In this document: positions 52,265-64,000 of the stretch, one piece after another | Layout: every line of letters starts with the position of its first letter | Position numbering within the stretch: position 1 is the first letter of the stretch | NCBI GenBank assembly: GCA_019054805.1 | Contig: JAHQIY010000002.1 | Span: forward strand, 1,612,001 to 1,676,000 | From: Brachionus manjavacas | Lineage: Eukaryota > Rotifera > Eurotatoria > Ploima > Brachionidae | Direction of reading: 5' to 3' | Length of the DNA: 64,000 nucleotides | Translations under genes and position numbers: made by a program | Notes under the pieces: generated by a model | Databases searched by the model: none | Seen by the model: the letters and a program-made list of their open reading frames with translations, nothing else | What the model was told of the DNA's origin: nothing

Positions 52265-55200
52265 GGTCTTAGTTTGATCCAAGGAGAGAATATAAATGAT
52301 AGTTTATCTAATTTTGATGAAGGCGGAAATGATGGTGTAACCCCTAAGAACAAACGTAGAGGGAGACATGTTGGTTTCAAAAAAAAAGAAATAAACTCCA
52401 TTAATAATCGAATGGGGAGTGAATCAAATTCGAAAAGATGATCCTATTGGGTTTCTAACCGTGTAAGAAAGAATTTATGGGATCAACTAGGCATATGGAC
52501 AATGAATATTTCCTAGAACTTCAAAGTCCGGCGATAGCAAGGGCAACGCCAGAGAAAATACGCAGAGATAATCAAACTTCTGAACAAACTCTTGAAAGGC
52601 AGAATCGCGACTCCCAACAACATCAAGAAAGAGGAGAACTAATGAGACACTTGAGCAGACTTTAGAAAGATAGACTCGCGATTCTCAATTCCAAAGAGAG
52701 TTAAGGGCAAATGAAACCAATGACCAGTTAAATAAACGTCTACATAATGATGCCCAGAGGGATAGAAACCGTCGTGCCAATAAAACGCTCGCACAGGCCG
52801 ACATTCGATTAAATAGAGAAGCCCAGAGATAAAGGGATAAAGGTGCAAATGAATGGAAGTAGTGCACGAGGCCCGTTTACAAAAACAGCACAATTATAGA
52901 GCTCGAGTGGGACAAAAGAGACAGCAGAACAAAGAATTGATCGGTTGGGTTTGAATCATGAAAGAAGACGTGAGCAATTTCACTTTCTGAAAACTCACAC
53001 GGCTTGGATTATTACCCAAGATTCACTTGTCGAAATCGATAATCAAGGCGAATTTGTCACTTTTTGTTTGTTTTGTGGATCTTTATATGGGTGGTGAGGT
53101 AAATTCAGTTGTTGTCTATACAAATTAAATAGTTGTACCAATATTTGATCGAATAGATCCAACTGTGGAACACCTTACTAATCTTGCCAATCGAAACTGA
53201 AGAGATCTTGCAAATGCAAATGATTTTATGACCAACTTCCGCCAATATAATTCTATATTTGGAATGGCTGCGGTCAGATTTTGATCCCGATGATCTAAAT
53301 ACTCGATCAAATAACAGACAACAGTTCAATGCTCGGCATACGAATCTTATGCCATTCTTGTACAAAGTGCACGGAGCTGTCTCCTACCGGGTGCCACCAA
53401 TGTTTAATGGACAAAACGATAATCTGCATTTGAAAGCAGCGCAATTCTTGATGATGGACACAGATAGAGCGATCATTGAAAATATGCGTCTAAATTGGGC
53501 TCGAAACAAAGGAGATGTGTGTGATGAAATTGGACAAATATTACATCAGATGTTAAGGCAGTCAAATCCACTGAAATGGTTTTTTTTTCACTAATCGAGA
53601 AATATTAAGTCGTCAAAACGTACGTGATCCATTGAATGTCGATAACCCGTTATTTCCAACGCAACACAAATGTACCGAACAATGGGAAAGGTCGAAGGAA
53701 AATTATTGATCAAGCAGTAAATGGAGAGATCGCATCAGTTTTCAACGATCAAGATTGCTTGCCCGACGATGGATTTGTACTATATGCACAAAGACAACAA
53801 AGACTTCGTTTGATAAAACATATGGTGAATCCGGATACGATGAAATATATCAGCTCAATCAAGCTGTGTTTGATTCAAACTCAAGACTGACTCTGAAAGA
53901 ACTTTACAAGCACCGAATTCATGTTCGCAACAACAATCCGAATGCAATTTTTCACATGAGTAAATTACTGCAAGAATATATTGTTTCTGCTTGGATCAAG
54001 ATCGAAAAAAATAACTCACATTTTCTCCGAACTCATCAGTCCCAATTGCGAATTCATGACTATCAGGGTGTATTGGAGCGATTAAACAATGGAAATTTGA
54101 ATCGAAACGATCCAAATGGTCGTTTTAATATTCTGCCGTCCTCTTTTAAGAATAGTGACCCGTCAATGAAGCAGCAATATTATGATTCGCTTGAATTAGC
54201 TGGACGATTTGGTAAAGCCGATTATTTTATCACTTTCACGTCCAATCCTCAACGGAACTACATTAAACATTAAATGGCCAAGGATATTTGTCCCAACATG
54301 ACATGTGCTCCCGCGTTTACAATTTGAAATCGACCGAATTTTTTAAAGATCCTAATGAGAGGCACAATATTGGACTTGTGGAAGCGTTTGTTTGTGTCAA
54401 GATATACCAGAAACGCGGCTTACCTCATGATCACATTTAATTATGGATGCTTGACAATGAAAAACCGTCTACACCCATACGTTTTGATCGATAATATAAT
54501 AAGTTGCGTATTGCCCGAACATGTTCAAGACAGCGAACTGTTTTAATTGGTCAAAAGCAAAATGGTTCATGGACCATGTTTGCCAAAAAGATCGTGCATG
54601 AAACAGTTTGGCAATCGTTGCTCCAAAGGCTTTCAAAAACCTTATAGTGAAACGACAGTAATGCGTCAAAAAAGTTTTCCCATTTATAAGCGCGGAAATG
54701 ATGACAGATACATTACGGGGAGAGGACATGTACTTGAAAATCGTTATGTGATACCGTGCGAACAAAGAATTGATGTTGGAAAAATTTTGATGCAACATCA
54801 ATCTGAAGGGTTGTGGTAATTTAGGCTTTGTAAATATATAATAAAAAATGCTTGCAAAGACAATGATAGAGTAAATTTTCAGGCGCATGGATTAAATGTC
54901 AAATGTCCTATGCAGCCAGAGGAATTAATCGTGGGCAACTTGGTGTAATTCAAAATCAAAATGCTCAACTTAATGATGAAGAAGAGCCGAGTGCGGTCGA
55001 TCGCGAAAACGATGAATTTGAAGTTCAGCTTAACCGGCCTGACAATAACGAGAAAAATATTGATTTAAATGCAGAAGATGGAGAAAAAACCCAAACGATG
55101 ACGCAATTGACAATAATAGCGATAATGACGTTGGCACCTGTTAACAACAAAAATTACAATGTGGATGGAGTAAATTTGGATAATGTGCCAGATGATGCCA

Positions 55201-56830
55201 ATCTAGCAAATAATCAAGTTTTTACGATGAAATTGGAACTTATGAACGCAAGCGTTTTGTGAGTTCGATTGAGGAAGCCGATAAGATTGATGGCTACAAA
55301 CTTTCCGAAATTTCGCACACAGTAATACATCTAACTGTTAATGAGGAAAATGGACAAAATATAAGTTATCGAGCTAACATTGGTCGTTTTGCAAACAATC
55401 GAGCACCTAGAACAATGTTGACTGACTTCTTTGACTTGAATGTGTGAGATGTTAGCGCCAATGAATACCTTTACAAAAATATAGTAATCATGTATACTTT
55501 TGTCAAGAATACAAAACTTTGGACTTTACGTGTACAAGTTGGTCAAGATGATAAAGTCATTGGTCGTATTCCTTTTATACATCCAAATAGACTTGAGCTT
55601 TTTCATATAAAGCTGCTCCTGTCACACGTCCGCTAGCCAACTTCATTCAAATATTTTTAAACTGTAAATGGTTAGCTTTATGAAACAATTGAAGACGCAG
55701 CGCGAGCATTAAATTTAGTTGAAAATATCCAACGCGGATACACAAGTGCAGGAATTTGCCAAGTCGATTTTTCATGGAATAAAATATTTATTTTAATAGC
55801 TTTTTTTTCCAATTTAAATTGGAACTAATTAAATTACTTATTAGATTTCTCTATGCTTCATTAAAGTATCACAATCATCCAGAACATCCGAATGCACTTT
55901 AGCTTTGAGAGTACCCATTGTGTGTAGACTATGTCCATAAAGTAGACGAAACAAAATACATTAAGAATCTTAGGGTTGGTTTTTAAATAAAAAATTACTT
56001 TCATTTCATATTGTACCCTATTTAACAAAATTTCATTTTAGTATATCCGATTCTTTTTTGCAAGCTGTCGTTCTTTGGCTCATTTTAACCTACCTGAACC
56101 AGATGAGATGGGAATTGATTTGCGTAACAGAAATTTAACTCATTGGAATGTAATGCTTGTTTATAATCGACGAAGCTACAGTGGTGGCGCGAGCAATCCT
56201 TGAATTCGTTGACCGTCTTTTGAGATATGTAATGCAAAGGCCTGATATTCCATTTAAAGGCATCAATGCTGCTTACAGCTGATTTTTGTCAATATTGGCC
56301 TGTGTCTGACTACTAAAATCCAGCATATTGATGTTTTCTAAGATTTCTACCCTATGCTCCCAATTTACCAAACTGGCTCTAACAGTTAATGTGAGGGCTG
56401 ATGGAAACTAGCACGAATTAAAGAAATGGCTATCAGTGATGGACAAAGTCGCGTGTACGATGAACAATATATGATTCGTCTTCGCCAAAAAGTTTCTGTC
56501 AGAACGATATTGTTGATCAGGTGTTTGGTGTGGGACAATTAAATTTGGGCGTACAAAATCGACTCAACAATGCCCTTTTGTGTCCACTAGACGCTCTTAA
56601 AACCAATTAAGTCATTTCCAATACTGATTACCGATACGATTATAATTAAAGAAGCTCTCTGAATGACAACCCATTCTTTTCCGCCACATCAACTTAACAT
56701 CAAAGTTCGAGCCATCGTAATGCTGATCAAAAATTGGAATATTGCTTTTGGTCTTTTAATGGAACAAGACTTCGGGAGTTACATTGCAATGCGAATACAG
56801 TTCGATGTTCCATTTTAACCGTTTGTAGTT
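52265..56830 (+). mobile_element. Decayed Helitron (Rep/helicase rolling-circle transposon)
   Basis: A plus-strand series of coding blocks in shifting frames. 52480-53095: charged Arg/Glu-rich N-terminal repeats and a zinc-binding-like CLFCGSLYG. 53259-53594: RHTNLMPFLYKVHGAVSYRV to ICDEIG-type Helitron-like N-terminal domain (open). 53755-54273: PSSFKNSDPSMKQQYYDSLE and GKADYFITFTSNPQ (open). 54411-54437: QKRGLPHDHI, the HUH motif of the Rep nuclease. 55280-55650: SHTVIHLTVNEENGQNISYR and IGRIPFIHPNRLELFHIKLL. 56380 onward: LTVNVRADGN and, near 56690, QLNIKVRAIVMLIKNW, from the PIF1-type helicase. Many stops and frame changes mean it is inactive. The 5' TC and 3' CTRR hairpin termini were not located, so the borders are approximate. 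Confidence 0.85.
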
Positions 56831-58110
56831 GTTGTTATTAGTGATGTTTGTTGATGTCGTTGCTTTAAACCTTAACAAAAGAAATAAATATAAAATTAAG
56901 TTTTAAAAATATATATACAAATAAAAACAAAAGAAAATTTTTTAAAAAGTGTTTTGTTCGTTCTCATTGCTTTAAATACATTAGAATCTATTTTAGATTT
57001 TTTTTACTTATTTTGTTGATTTGTTTAATTTAAAGATTTGGATTTATAAAACGTAGCTAAATTATTGTGTTGCATGAATTTTGACTTTAAAAAATGTTAT
57101 TTTAAATTTTTTAATTTTTTTAATTTTAATATTCGCTTTTAAATAACTTAATAAATTTTTTTAAATATTTCTCTAATTTTTATTCATTAATTTTTCTCAA
57201 ATTAATTAATCTCTTCCAACTTTTTTTTGTTTGATCGGTTTTTTATACGGTCCAAAATTTTAACCGCCAAGCCGACCGGCCAAATGACCGCCCGCCAAAA
57301 AATTTACCGGTTATTGCGGACACGGTGACGGTTTTTTAAATTTTTGGCCGGTTGTAAGAATCCCAACACTTTAATACAGTTTTTTTATTAAAATTGAACA
57401 AATTATAAATATAATAAGTTAAAAATTAGATACACATAGGAATTATTTCTAAAATTATGATAAAATTGTTTCTCCTAATTTTGAATTGCTTGATTTTGGA
57501 AGTTAATTCAATGGTAGTTTTTTGAAAGAATGAACACTCAAACCACTCAAGCAGAAGCTAGATAAAGATAAATCCCAAAAAAACGAGAAAGGCGTCGATT
57601 TTTTAAGAAGTTAAGAAGTCATTTTGAGACATTCAAATTTTTTCTTCAGACTTGAAGTTTTTTTTTCAAGCTAAAAAACAATTTTAAAATAAATAATTGA
57701 GTATTAAATCAATTTCATTCTTAATCAATTTGCTATTTTTAAAATCATTTTATTCCAAAAAAGGTTAAAAAGTTCAATTTACATCATACCTGTTATATTC
57801 ATTGTTAATTTGTTACAAAAAAATCAAAATCACATTTTTGTTTTTATATTAAAAGTATGTTATGAATTGATTTTGTTCTTATTTTTATTAGGTTTGTGGA
57901 TAAATTTAATGAGAGCGTTTTCTTAAAATCAAATAAAAAATAATTTTTAATAACTTGTTAGATGGTATAATTGACTCTTTATTAACTTTTCTTTAAAAAT
58001 GGAAATTTTCTTAAGAAAAAAGGAAATGAAAATAAAGACAAAATATAAACATAAAAAAATAGATATTTATAATATTGATAAAAAAAATCGATTTGTATCG
58101 TTCGGTTGTT
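56831..58110. other. AT-rich stretch with a CCGG-rich repeat end
   Basis: At 57235-57370 a G+C-rich patch (GACCGGCCAAATGACCGCCC and further CCGGTT motifs) ends in GGCCGGTTGTAAGAATCCCA, followed by ACACTTTA. It looks like one end of a DNA transposon with CCGG-containing subterminal repeats, possibly another hAT-type family, but the partner end was not found. The rest up to the DNAJA1 3' UTR is plain A+T-rich DNA. Confidence 0.4.
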
Positions 58111-59310
58111 TTACTGGCTAGCACATTGAACTCGTCTACCTTGTGATGCTTCTCCGTCTTCATCCATGTATTCTTCATTTCTTTTGTTTCTCTCATAAGC
58201 TGGATCCAAGTCGATCAAAGTGTGCTCTTCAGCATCGACAGGAGTGTCAACTTTGGTTTTCGGCGGTAGGACTTTTTCCAATTCAGCTATTCTTCTCAGT
58301 TCAATTTCGCCATTTTGCGGAAATTTTACATTAAAATTGATAATCAATCGTCCTTTTTCAAATGGGTTTTTATACATGGGCATGCCCTCATTCAACACGC
58401 ATTTAATATCGTTTGGTTTTATTATCTCACCTGGCAGACTAGATACCACTAAAATTCTGTCATCAAGAGTTTTTATAGTTCGTTTGAAACCAGTCAAAGC
58501 CTCATTTAGATTTATGTCCATTTTCATGAACAAATCCATGTTTTTACGTTTAAAAATGGGATGATTTTTTTCCTCCAAAATTATGATAATATCTCCGGGC
58601 TCAAGACCCGGAACTTGATCACCTTCGCCGTAAAACGGAATCTTTTGTCCGTCCTCCATACCTTTGTCAATGTGAACCTCTAATATTTTTCTCTCTTGAA
58701 CAATTTTGCGACCTTGGCAAGTTTTGCACATGTCTTTTGGATTTATTTTTTCTCCTTGGCCCTGACAGTCTCTACAGGTGGTGTGTATTTGTTGGTACAT
58801 ACCAGCACCAAGTTGATTCAAAATAACTTGACTTCCAGTGCCTTTACAGGTCGTACACTTGATTACAGCGCCTTCTTTTCCTCCCTTGCCATTGCATTTG
58901 TCACAGATTACGTTCTTTTGCAAAGCCAATTTTCTGGTCGAGCCCTTGTAGAGCTCTTCGAGAGAAACGCCTAGTTGATGAATGACATCCTTGCCTTTAT
59001 TTTCCTTTCGTCTACGACCGCCACCGAAAAACATTTCAAAGATATCCATCGGGGAACTAAATTGTCCTTCGCCACCACCACCTTCTTTAAGAGCTTGCTC
59101 GCCACCCTCATCATAAATTCGCCTCTTCTTCTCATCGCTAAGAACTTCATAGGCTTGGGATATATTCTTGAATTTTTCAGCTGATTCTTTGTCCGGATTT
59201 TTGTCCGGGTGATACTTGAGCGCCAATTTTCGATAAGCCTTCTTGAGTTCGTCGGGTGTAGCGGTTGGTTTGACACCCAACAATTCGTAGTAGCCTGTTT
59301 CTTTCACCAT
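58111..59310 (-). CDS. DNAJA1: DnaJ homolog subfamily A member 1/2-type HSP40, 399 aa, intronless
   Basis: Type I J-protein that stimulates Hsp70 ATPase and delivers clients. J domain at residues 5-70 with the HPD motif in [10 protein letters not shown], then a Gly/Phe-rich segment ([20 protein letters not shown]), then four zinc-binding repeats [24 protein letters not shown] and CKTCQGRK (about 137-205), followed by the two beta-barrel client-binding domains. The C-terminus is CASQ, a CaaX box for farnesylation, as in DNAJA1/A2. Length matches the human proteins (397 and 412 aa). The single exon is unusual here and common for stress-induced chaperones. A TTCTCGAA core (59613-59620) could be half of a heat-shock element about 300 bp upstream, but it is not convincing on its own. 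Confidence 0.95.
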   Translation of the reverse strand: MVKETGYYELLGVKPTATPDELKKAYRKLALKYHPDKNPDKESAEKFKNISQAYEVLSDEKKRRIYDEGGEQALKEGGGGEGQFSSPMDIFEMFFGGGRRRKENKGKDVIHQLGVSLEELYKGSTRKLALQKNVICDKCNGKGGKEGAVIKCTTCKGTGSQVILNQLGAGMYQQIHTTCRDCQGQGEKINPKDMCKTCQGRKIVQERKILEVHIDKGMEDGQKIPFYGEGDQVPGLEPGDIIIILEEKNHPIFKRKNMDLFMKMDINLNEALTGFKRTIKTLDDRILVVSSLPGEIIKPNDIKCVLNEGMPMYKNPFEKGRLIINFNVKFPQNGEIELRRIAELEKVLPPKTKVDTPVDAEEHTLIDLDPAYERNKRNEEYMDEDGEASQGRRVQCASQ

Positions 59311-60936
59311 TGTTTAAAAGATATTTTTAATTTTTTCTCTAAATCTGTTCAAAAATGAATAAAAAATTGAACTGAAAAAAAATGAATATATATATGAGAA
59401 GAAAATGAGAACGAAATTTGTGTCTGATTTGGAAATTTTTTTCAAATTCCTATGGTAATCTTAAAGCATTGTTCATTAAAATTTCACCATTTGGTCTAAA
59501 AAGAAAAAACTAACTTATAGTTTGATGCTTTTAGATTTGAGGCTTTTTCTTTAGCATTACTAAAAAAACTAAATATTAGGTTTTATATGTTCATATAGAT
59601 TTTTATAGAATTTTCTCGAAATTTTCTAATTTATTCATTGCAAATTTTGAGAGTGCGAGTCACATTTTGAATTCGAAAATTTCCCTTTGTTTCTATCGTA
59701 TTCTCAATTTTTTTTTTCCAAATCACATTATTTCTGACGAAATATTCATAAATTAGAGATTTCTAGATTAGGAATTTTCGATTAAAGGTTAACAAACTTT
59801 TTCCAAGATGAAAATTTTTTCCTAGAAATCTCAGTTTAGCAATATTTTTTTTTTTGTTGAAATTTTATAAAACGGTTTATTTCATAAATTAACAATGGTT
59901 TAAAAAAATATTCTTAAAAGATTTGTATCAGGTAAAAAATTTTCATTAAATTTCCGTAATCATTCTGTTTTAAATTCAATTAGTTTTTTGCTTGAAAGAA
60001 ATCATAAAATTATGAATAAAAATCTTAATAATGATAAAGTTAATTTTTTAAAAGTATTGAAATCTTACTTGATTAATTCTTCTCTTTAATTGTAAATATG
60101 TTAAACAAATTTTGAACAATATTTCGTGAAAATTCCCTTAACTTTAAAAAAAAATTTAAATCCATAATTTAAAGATAAAAAAAGTTTTTTTCAATTTTTA
60201 AATATTTTTATTTTTATTTTATATTTTATTATATTAAATCTCTTTAATAAGTATGAAAAAAAAATTTCAATAAACATATACTATGAAAAAAGACGCTCGT
60301 TGTATTTTATTTTCAAACAATTGTGATTGATAATGCGATTAAAGCATGAAGTTAAGAAAATTTTAAACATTTGTTGATTTTTGTATTGCCTGGTTACTTA
60401 TCTCAAAATGTGGCAAATATTTTCAAGAAAAGAGAGTATTTATTCATTAAAAATAACATGAAAGAGCAATATTAACTGAATCTAATTAGTTTGAGTAAAT
60501 GTTTTGCAGATATTAAAAACTTTTAACAGATATATTAAACAAATAATTTTTTATTTTTTTTCCAATTTATTTCATTAAAGATTATTTCATAAAAAAAGAA
60601 TATAATGTATTAAAACATGTCTGCTCATCAAAAAAATATAATGCAAGAATGTAAATTATTTCTTTTGAGTTTGCTTTTGGTAGATAAAAACAATTTTATT
60701 TATTATTAATTGCTTACTTGGTAAAATAATTAATAATAAATAGAAAGACTCATTTAAAAAATGATAAAATATTTCTAAAAAAACTAACTTAAATAAAAAC
60801 ACTTGGAAACAAAAAGAGCTGAATAAAGAATTAATAATGAATAAAAATTTGGATCAGAATGCATCTATTAAAAGTAATATAATATCTTTTGTATGAATAC
60901 ACAAATGGAGCTGATAATAATATCATATTTTTAAGT
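59311..60936. other. AT-rich intergenic region upstream of DNAJA1
   Basis: It should contain the DNAJA1 promoter at its left edge. No exon, repeat or RNA gene was recognised. Confidence 0.45.
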
Positions 60937-61078
60937 TTAAAGGAAATCTTTTTTAAGAAATAAATTAATTGGTATTCTCTTGGAGCGGACTTGAGAAATG
61001 TTTATAACATTTAGAGGTGGTGGAATGGGCACAGCGGACCTCTCTCCTTTGTCGACGACTTTATGAAATTCAATGTGT
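60937..61078 (-). CDS. Possible alternative last exon of the basigin-like gene, 46 codons plus stop
   Basis: The acceptor, a long pyrimidine run ending TTCTTTTAG, lies just above 61078. The frame beginning in phase 2 reads (L)HIEFHKVVDKGERSAVPIP and then PPLNVINISQVRSKRIPI before TAA at 60937-60939. Its phase matches the donor of the basigin-like exon 2 (AATTT|GTGAGT at 61880), so direct splicing would replace the short tail by a Pro-rich one. The exon is clearly less A+T-rich than its surroundings. It could equally be the last exon of an unseen gene. No other exon of such a gene was found nearby. Confidence 0.45.
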
Positions 61079-61767
61079 CTAAAAGAAGGAAAAAAAACAA
61101 AAAAAAACAAACAAACAAATAAAAAAATATAATAAGTTGAAAATGAAATTATTTTTAATTATAAAAATAGTAATTATTTAAATTTTTTTTTTTTCTTTTT
61201 TATTTTTTTTGTTAAGCATGTAATCTTGAAGTCTTAAAATTGACAAAAAATAGTCTTTAATTTTAATATTTTTCTTTTATATTTAATTTTTTTATCATCG
61301 CAAAATCGGGCGTAATTTTTGAAAAAAATAAATAAATTAAACACTTGATAGTATCATTCAAATAAAGACAAATATAATAAAATGAAATGTATTTTACCAT
61401 ATTGAACATCGCTGTTTGGCGTTGAATTGAATTTAATAAATAAATAAAAATAAAATAAAAATTGAAGTTTTAATTTATACTTTATTACTAAATGAAATAA
61501 ATTTTTGCTATTAATAACATAAATTTAAAAATTTAAATTTGAAAAATTCAGCTAATTTTTTTAGGGGGTATAATTAGAGGACAAAAAAGGTGCATTTGAA
61601 ATGGAAATTTGAAATTTAAGTTGAAATTTTGTTTTATCCGAGAATTTTTTATAATTAGACAAATAAGTTTAACAAAAACAAGAACAAAAAATATTTTAGA
61701 AAAAATTTCCTTTGAAAGCCTAAATTTCATATAAATGATTAAATTAATTTGCTTTGATTGCAAAAGT

Positions 61768-62668
61768 CTAAGCTTTAGTTGTTCTCTTTTTTAAATCAGC
61801 ATTGTCTTTGCCCATTCTTGAAAAGAGATTTAATTTAATTTAAAAAAAATTGGATTTTTGTTAGTTTAAAAATACTCACAAATTTTGAGCTTGTTCCATT
61901 TCTTCCTCATTTTCATTTGATTTTTTAACACATTTTTTCTCGTAGATTAAGATAATCATGCACAAGATTAAAACTTCGGCACAGATAGCCAAAAAGGGCC
62001 AAAGAGCGGCTAAAGCATCTTTTACTCTTACTCGAATTACTTGGGTATGAGTTCCATGTTTATTAGATAACTCGCAAACAAAGTCACCTTTATCGTCTTC
62101 AGTGGCTGCGTTAATGGTTAAAGTTGTTAAATTTTGCTCAGATTTTATTGAATATTTTTCTCCCTCAATAAGTTCAGTATCATTTTTTAACCATTTCCAA
62201 GATAAATCATCGCCGTACAATGATTTACAGCTAAGCTCAATATTGCTACCTTCAGTGACTGTTTGCGATGGTTTTTCAGGTGCATAGATAAAAGGACTAA
62301 CCAATTTTGTGATTTCAGCAACTTTTTTCTCACCTGATCTGCATAAATACTCTACTTCTCTAATATCCTCACTTCTGAGATCTCCTAGACTAAGTTTTTT
62401 ATCTTCGAGCTTGACATTTTTGATATCTTCATCAAGCATTTCTTCAGTTCCATTTTCATAAACACGGTAATATTCAGCATCATCAAATTTCGAACAATCA
62501 ATGGTCACGTTTTGTTTATATCTGAAAACAACTTCGATTTTTTCTACTTGATCATCATCACAGCCTAAAAATAAATATTAATTCAATATTTAAAAAGATA
62601 ACAAGAAACTTACTAATTAAATTGATGGTACAAATAAATAAAAAAACTGATTTAAGTAAAAAATTCAT
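61768..62668 (-). CDS. BSG: Basigin/neuroplastin-like immunoglobulin receptor, 262 aa, three exons
   Basis: Single-pass glycoprotein related to basigin, neuroplastin and embigin, which chaperone monocarboxylate transporters and plasma-membrane calcium pumps. Exons (minus): 62668-62614, 62564-61880 and 61816-61768, closing to 263 codons. Signal peptide MNFLLKSVFLFICTINLIS. A divergent first Ig domain (NVTIDCSKFDDAEYYRVYEN to VEYLCRSG), then a typical second one (NIELSCKSLYGDDLSWKWLK to DKGDFVCELSNKHG). The membrane segment AALWPFLAICAEVLILCMII followed by LIYEKK has the family's buried Glu and exact flanks (human: ALWPFLGIVAEVLVLVTIIF). The tail ends MGKDNADLKKRTTKA, similar in style to the NDKGKNVRQRN tails of vertebrates. 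Family assignment is firm; basigin versus neuroplastin is not resolved. Confidence 0.88.
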
Positions 62669-64000
62669 ATTTTCCTATAATTAGATAGCCCTATTATTAT
62701 TTATCTAAAAAAATAAATCATTTAAAAAATTTGCTCTAAAGTCATGGTAAAAATGAGAAGCATCAACAAGGACACACATTGTCAATAAAAATGAAAAATT
62801 TTTAAATTTAATAATAAGATATAAAGCTTCTAAAAATTTGAACTATCATTAAAATAAATTTTTTAATAATCTAAAATTCAGAACAACTTATGTTTAAACT
62901 AAAGAAAAAATAAACCATATTTATTGGTAAATTGCTAATTAGATTTTTTTTTGGAAATCTTAAATTAAGAGATAAAGTAACAACGCTACCAAAATTATGA
63001 GGGAAAAAATAATTTTAACTTTAACTTATTTCGAAGATAATAATGTTCACAATAAAGAAAGTAGATAACTAAAATGAAAAATTATAATTTTATTTTGTCA
63101 GTGTTCAGCTTTTTTGGGGCAGAAATCACAAGAGCATGGTTGAGGAATTTAAATGACCCACAAAAACACCCTAATTGCGATGCAAAATATTTAAAAATTT
63201 TTGCAATCGATGAATAAAATTAAAAATGATGATAATAATTTATTAGTTTCATAAAATTTTGGGTGCTATATTTGCATATTTTTTTTTGCTAGTAAAAAAT
63301 TATGCTTTTCGCATTGTTTAAATTATGGAGCTAAATTTTTTGGAATAAAATTTATTTATTTTTAATTTATTTTTTAAACAAGAAAAATGCTTACTTGATT
63401 AACTGCTTACAAACTTATGATTATGTTGAGATTAAATATTTTAAATGAAAATTCATGCACTTATTTAGCAAAGATAATTTTTTGACTTAAGTTTTTTTTG
63501 TTGAATTCTTTTAATCTCCTTAATAAAAAAAAATCTTTCCTTCTTTGACTATTTAAATTAATATATTTGTGTGTAAAATTAAACAATGGGGAATTGGCAT
63601 GCATGCAAGAGAGATATAAAGAGAATCACTGAATAATTATTCTGAAGACTTTGTTCCAGAAAAAAAAACAAAGCATCTCTAAAATACTTAAATTATATCG
63701 TATTCAACCAGCTTTTAAAGAAATTGTTTGACTGAATGAAAACCTTATCTTTTTTTACCGATAAATTAGCATTGTTAAGAAAAACCTTTGAATTTTCTCC
63801 AAAATTCAATGATTTCCATTTATGAAATTTTAGTTAAATTTAATGAGAAAAATATTTGAAGTCTCAAAAAAACTTTAATTTTTAGATTAAAAATACAAAA
63901 TATTTTTTTCAACAAAATTAAAAAAAACGAATAGAAAATAATGACGTCAAACTTTCAGTTCATTTAATATATTTTAATTATAAACGACTGAAGCAAATCA
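62669..64000. other. AT-rich intergenic region to the window end
   Basis: Upstream region of the basigin-like gene. No exon, repeat end or RNA gene was recognised. Confidence 0.45.

Noticed and set aside
59600-59700. Heat-shock element upstream of DNAJA1
   Set aside because: Only one TTCnnGAA core is clear; the neighbouring units do not keep the 5-bp spacing, and such cores are common by chance in A+T-rich DNA.

Overview
The window is about 75% A+T with very short introns (many 33-60 nt), GT/AG splicing, AATAAA polyadenylation signals and animal-specific genes, so it is nuclear DNA of a small metazoan. The cilium gene CFAP57, a secreted amidated-peptide precursor, a NEDD4-type ligase, a basigin-like receptor and the mix of LINE, hAT, piggyBac, Tc1 and Helitron sequences would fit a spiralian such as a monogonont rotifer. 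That placement is inference only. No tRNA, rRNA or CRISPR array was recognised.

Layout. 0-3.4 kb: a dead LINE piece, then RPL24 (+) converging on a 88-aa neuropeptide precursor (-) whose predicted peptide ends in LPRL-amide. 4.4-8.65 kb: CFAP57 (-), three exons. 8.65-16.3 kb: a transposon graveyard. It holds a foldback element, a complete-looking hAT-type element with an 8-bp target duplication that carries a long palindrome and a SINE-like island, and a decayed LINE (-) whose reverse transcriptase region is split by a second hAT-type element. 17.3-18.9 kb: SLC35F1/F2-like transporter (+). 20.6-24.35 kb: class I alpha-mannosidase (+) with a MITE in its long intron. 24.4-28 kb: a hAT MITE, an RTE-like LINE piece and a second MITE copy. 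28.6-33.6 kb: NEDD4 (-), C2-WW-WW-WW-HECT, with a LINE fragment in an intron. 35.9-38.6 kb: NDUFA13 and METTL16 (+), 182 bp apart. 38.9-39.8 kb: a small secreted cysteine-rich protein (-). 41.9-43.9 kb: a PTB/PID-domain protein of unknown role (-). 44.96-46.94 kb: TMEM242 and TAF1A (+), where the stop of one overlaps the start of the other (TAATG). 47.5-48.25 kb: a piggyBac-type element with TTAA ends and an internally deleted transposase. 48.9-50 kb: Tc1/mariner and LINE remnants. 52.3-56.8 kb: a decayed Helitron (+). 58.1-59.3 kb: DNAJA1-like co-chaperone (-), intronless. 60.9-62.7 kb: basigin/neuroplastin-like Ig receptor (-) with a possible alternative last exon.

The host genes are mostly unrelated housekeeping genes with no shared pathway. 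The nearest thing to functional linkage is the tight tandem pairs NDUFA13-METTL16 and TMEM242-TAF1A, which raise the possibility of operon-like transcription. Exon structures below were assembled by hand from reading frame, splice-site dinucleotides and remembered family sequences. Their phases all close, but none has been tested against RNA.
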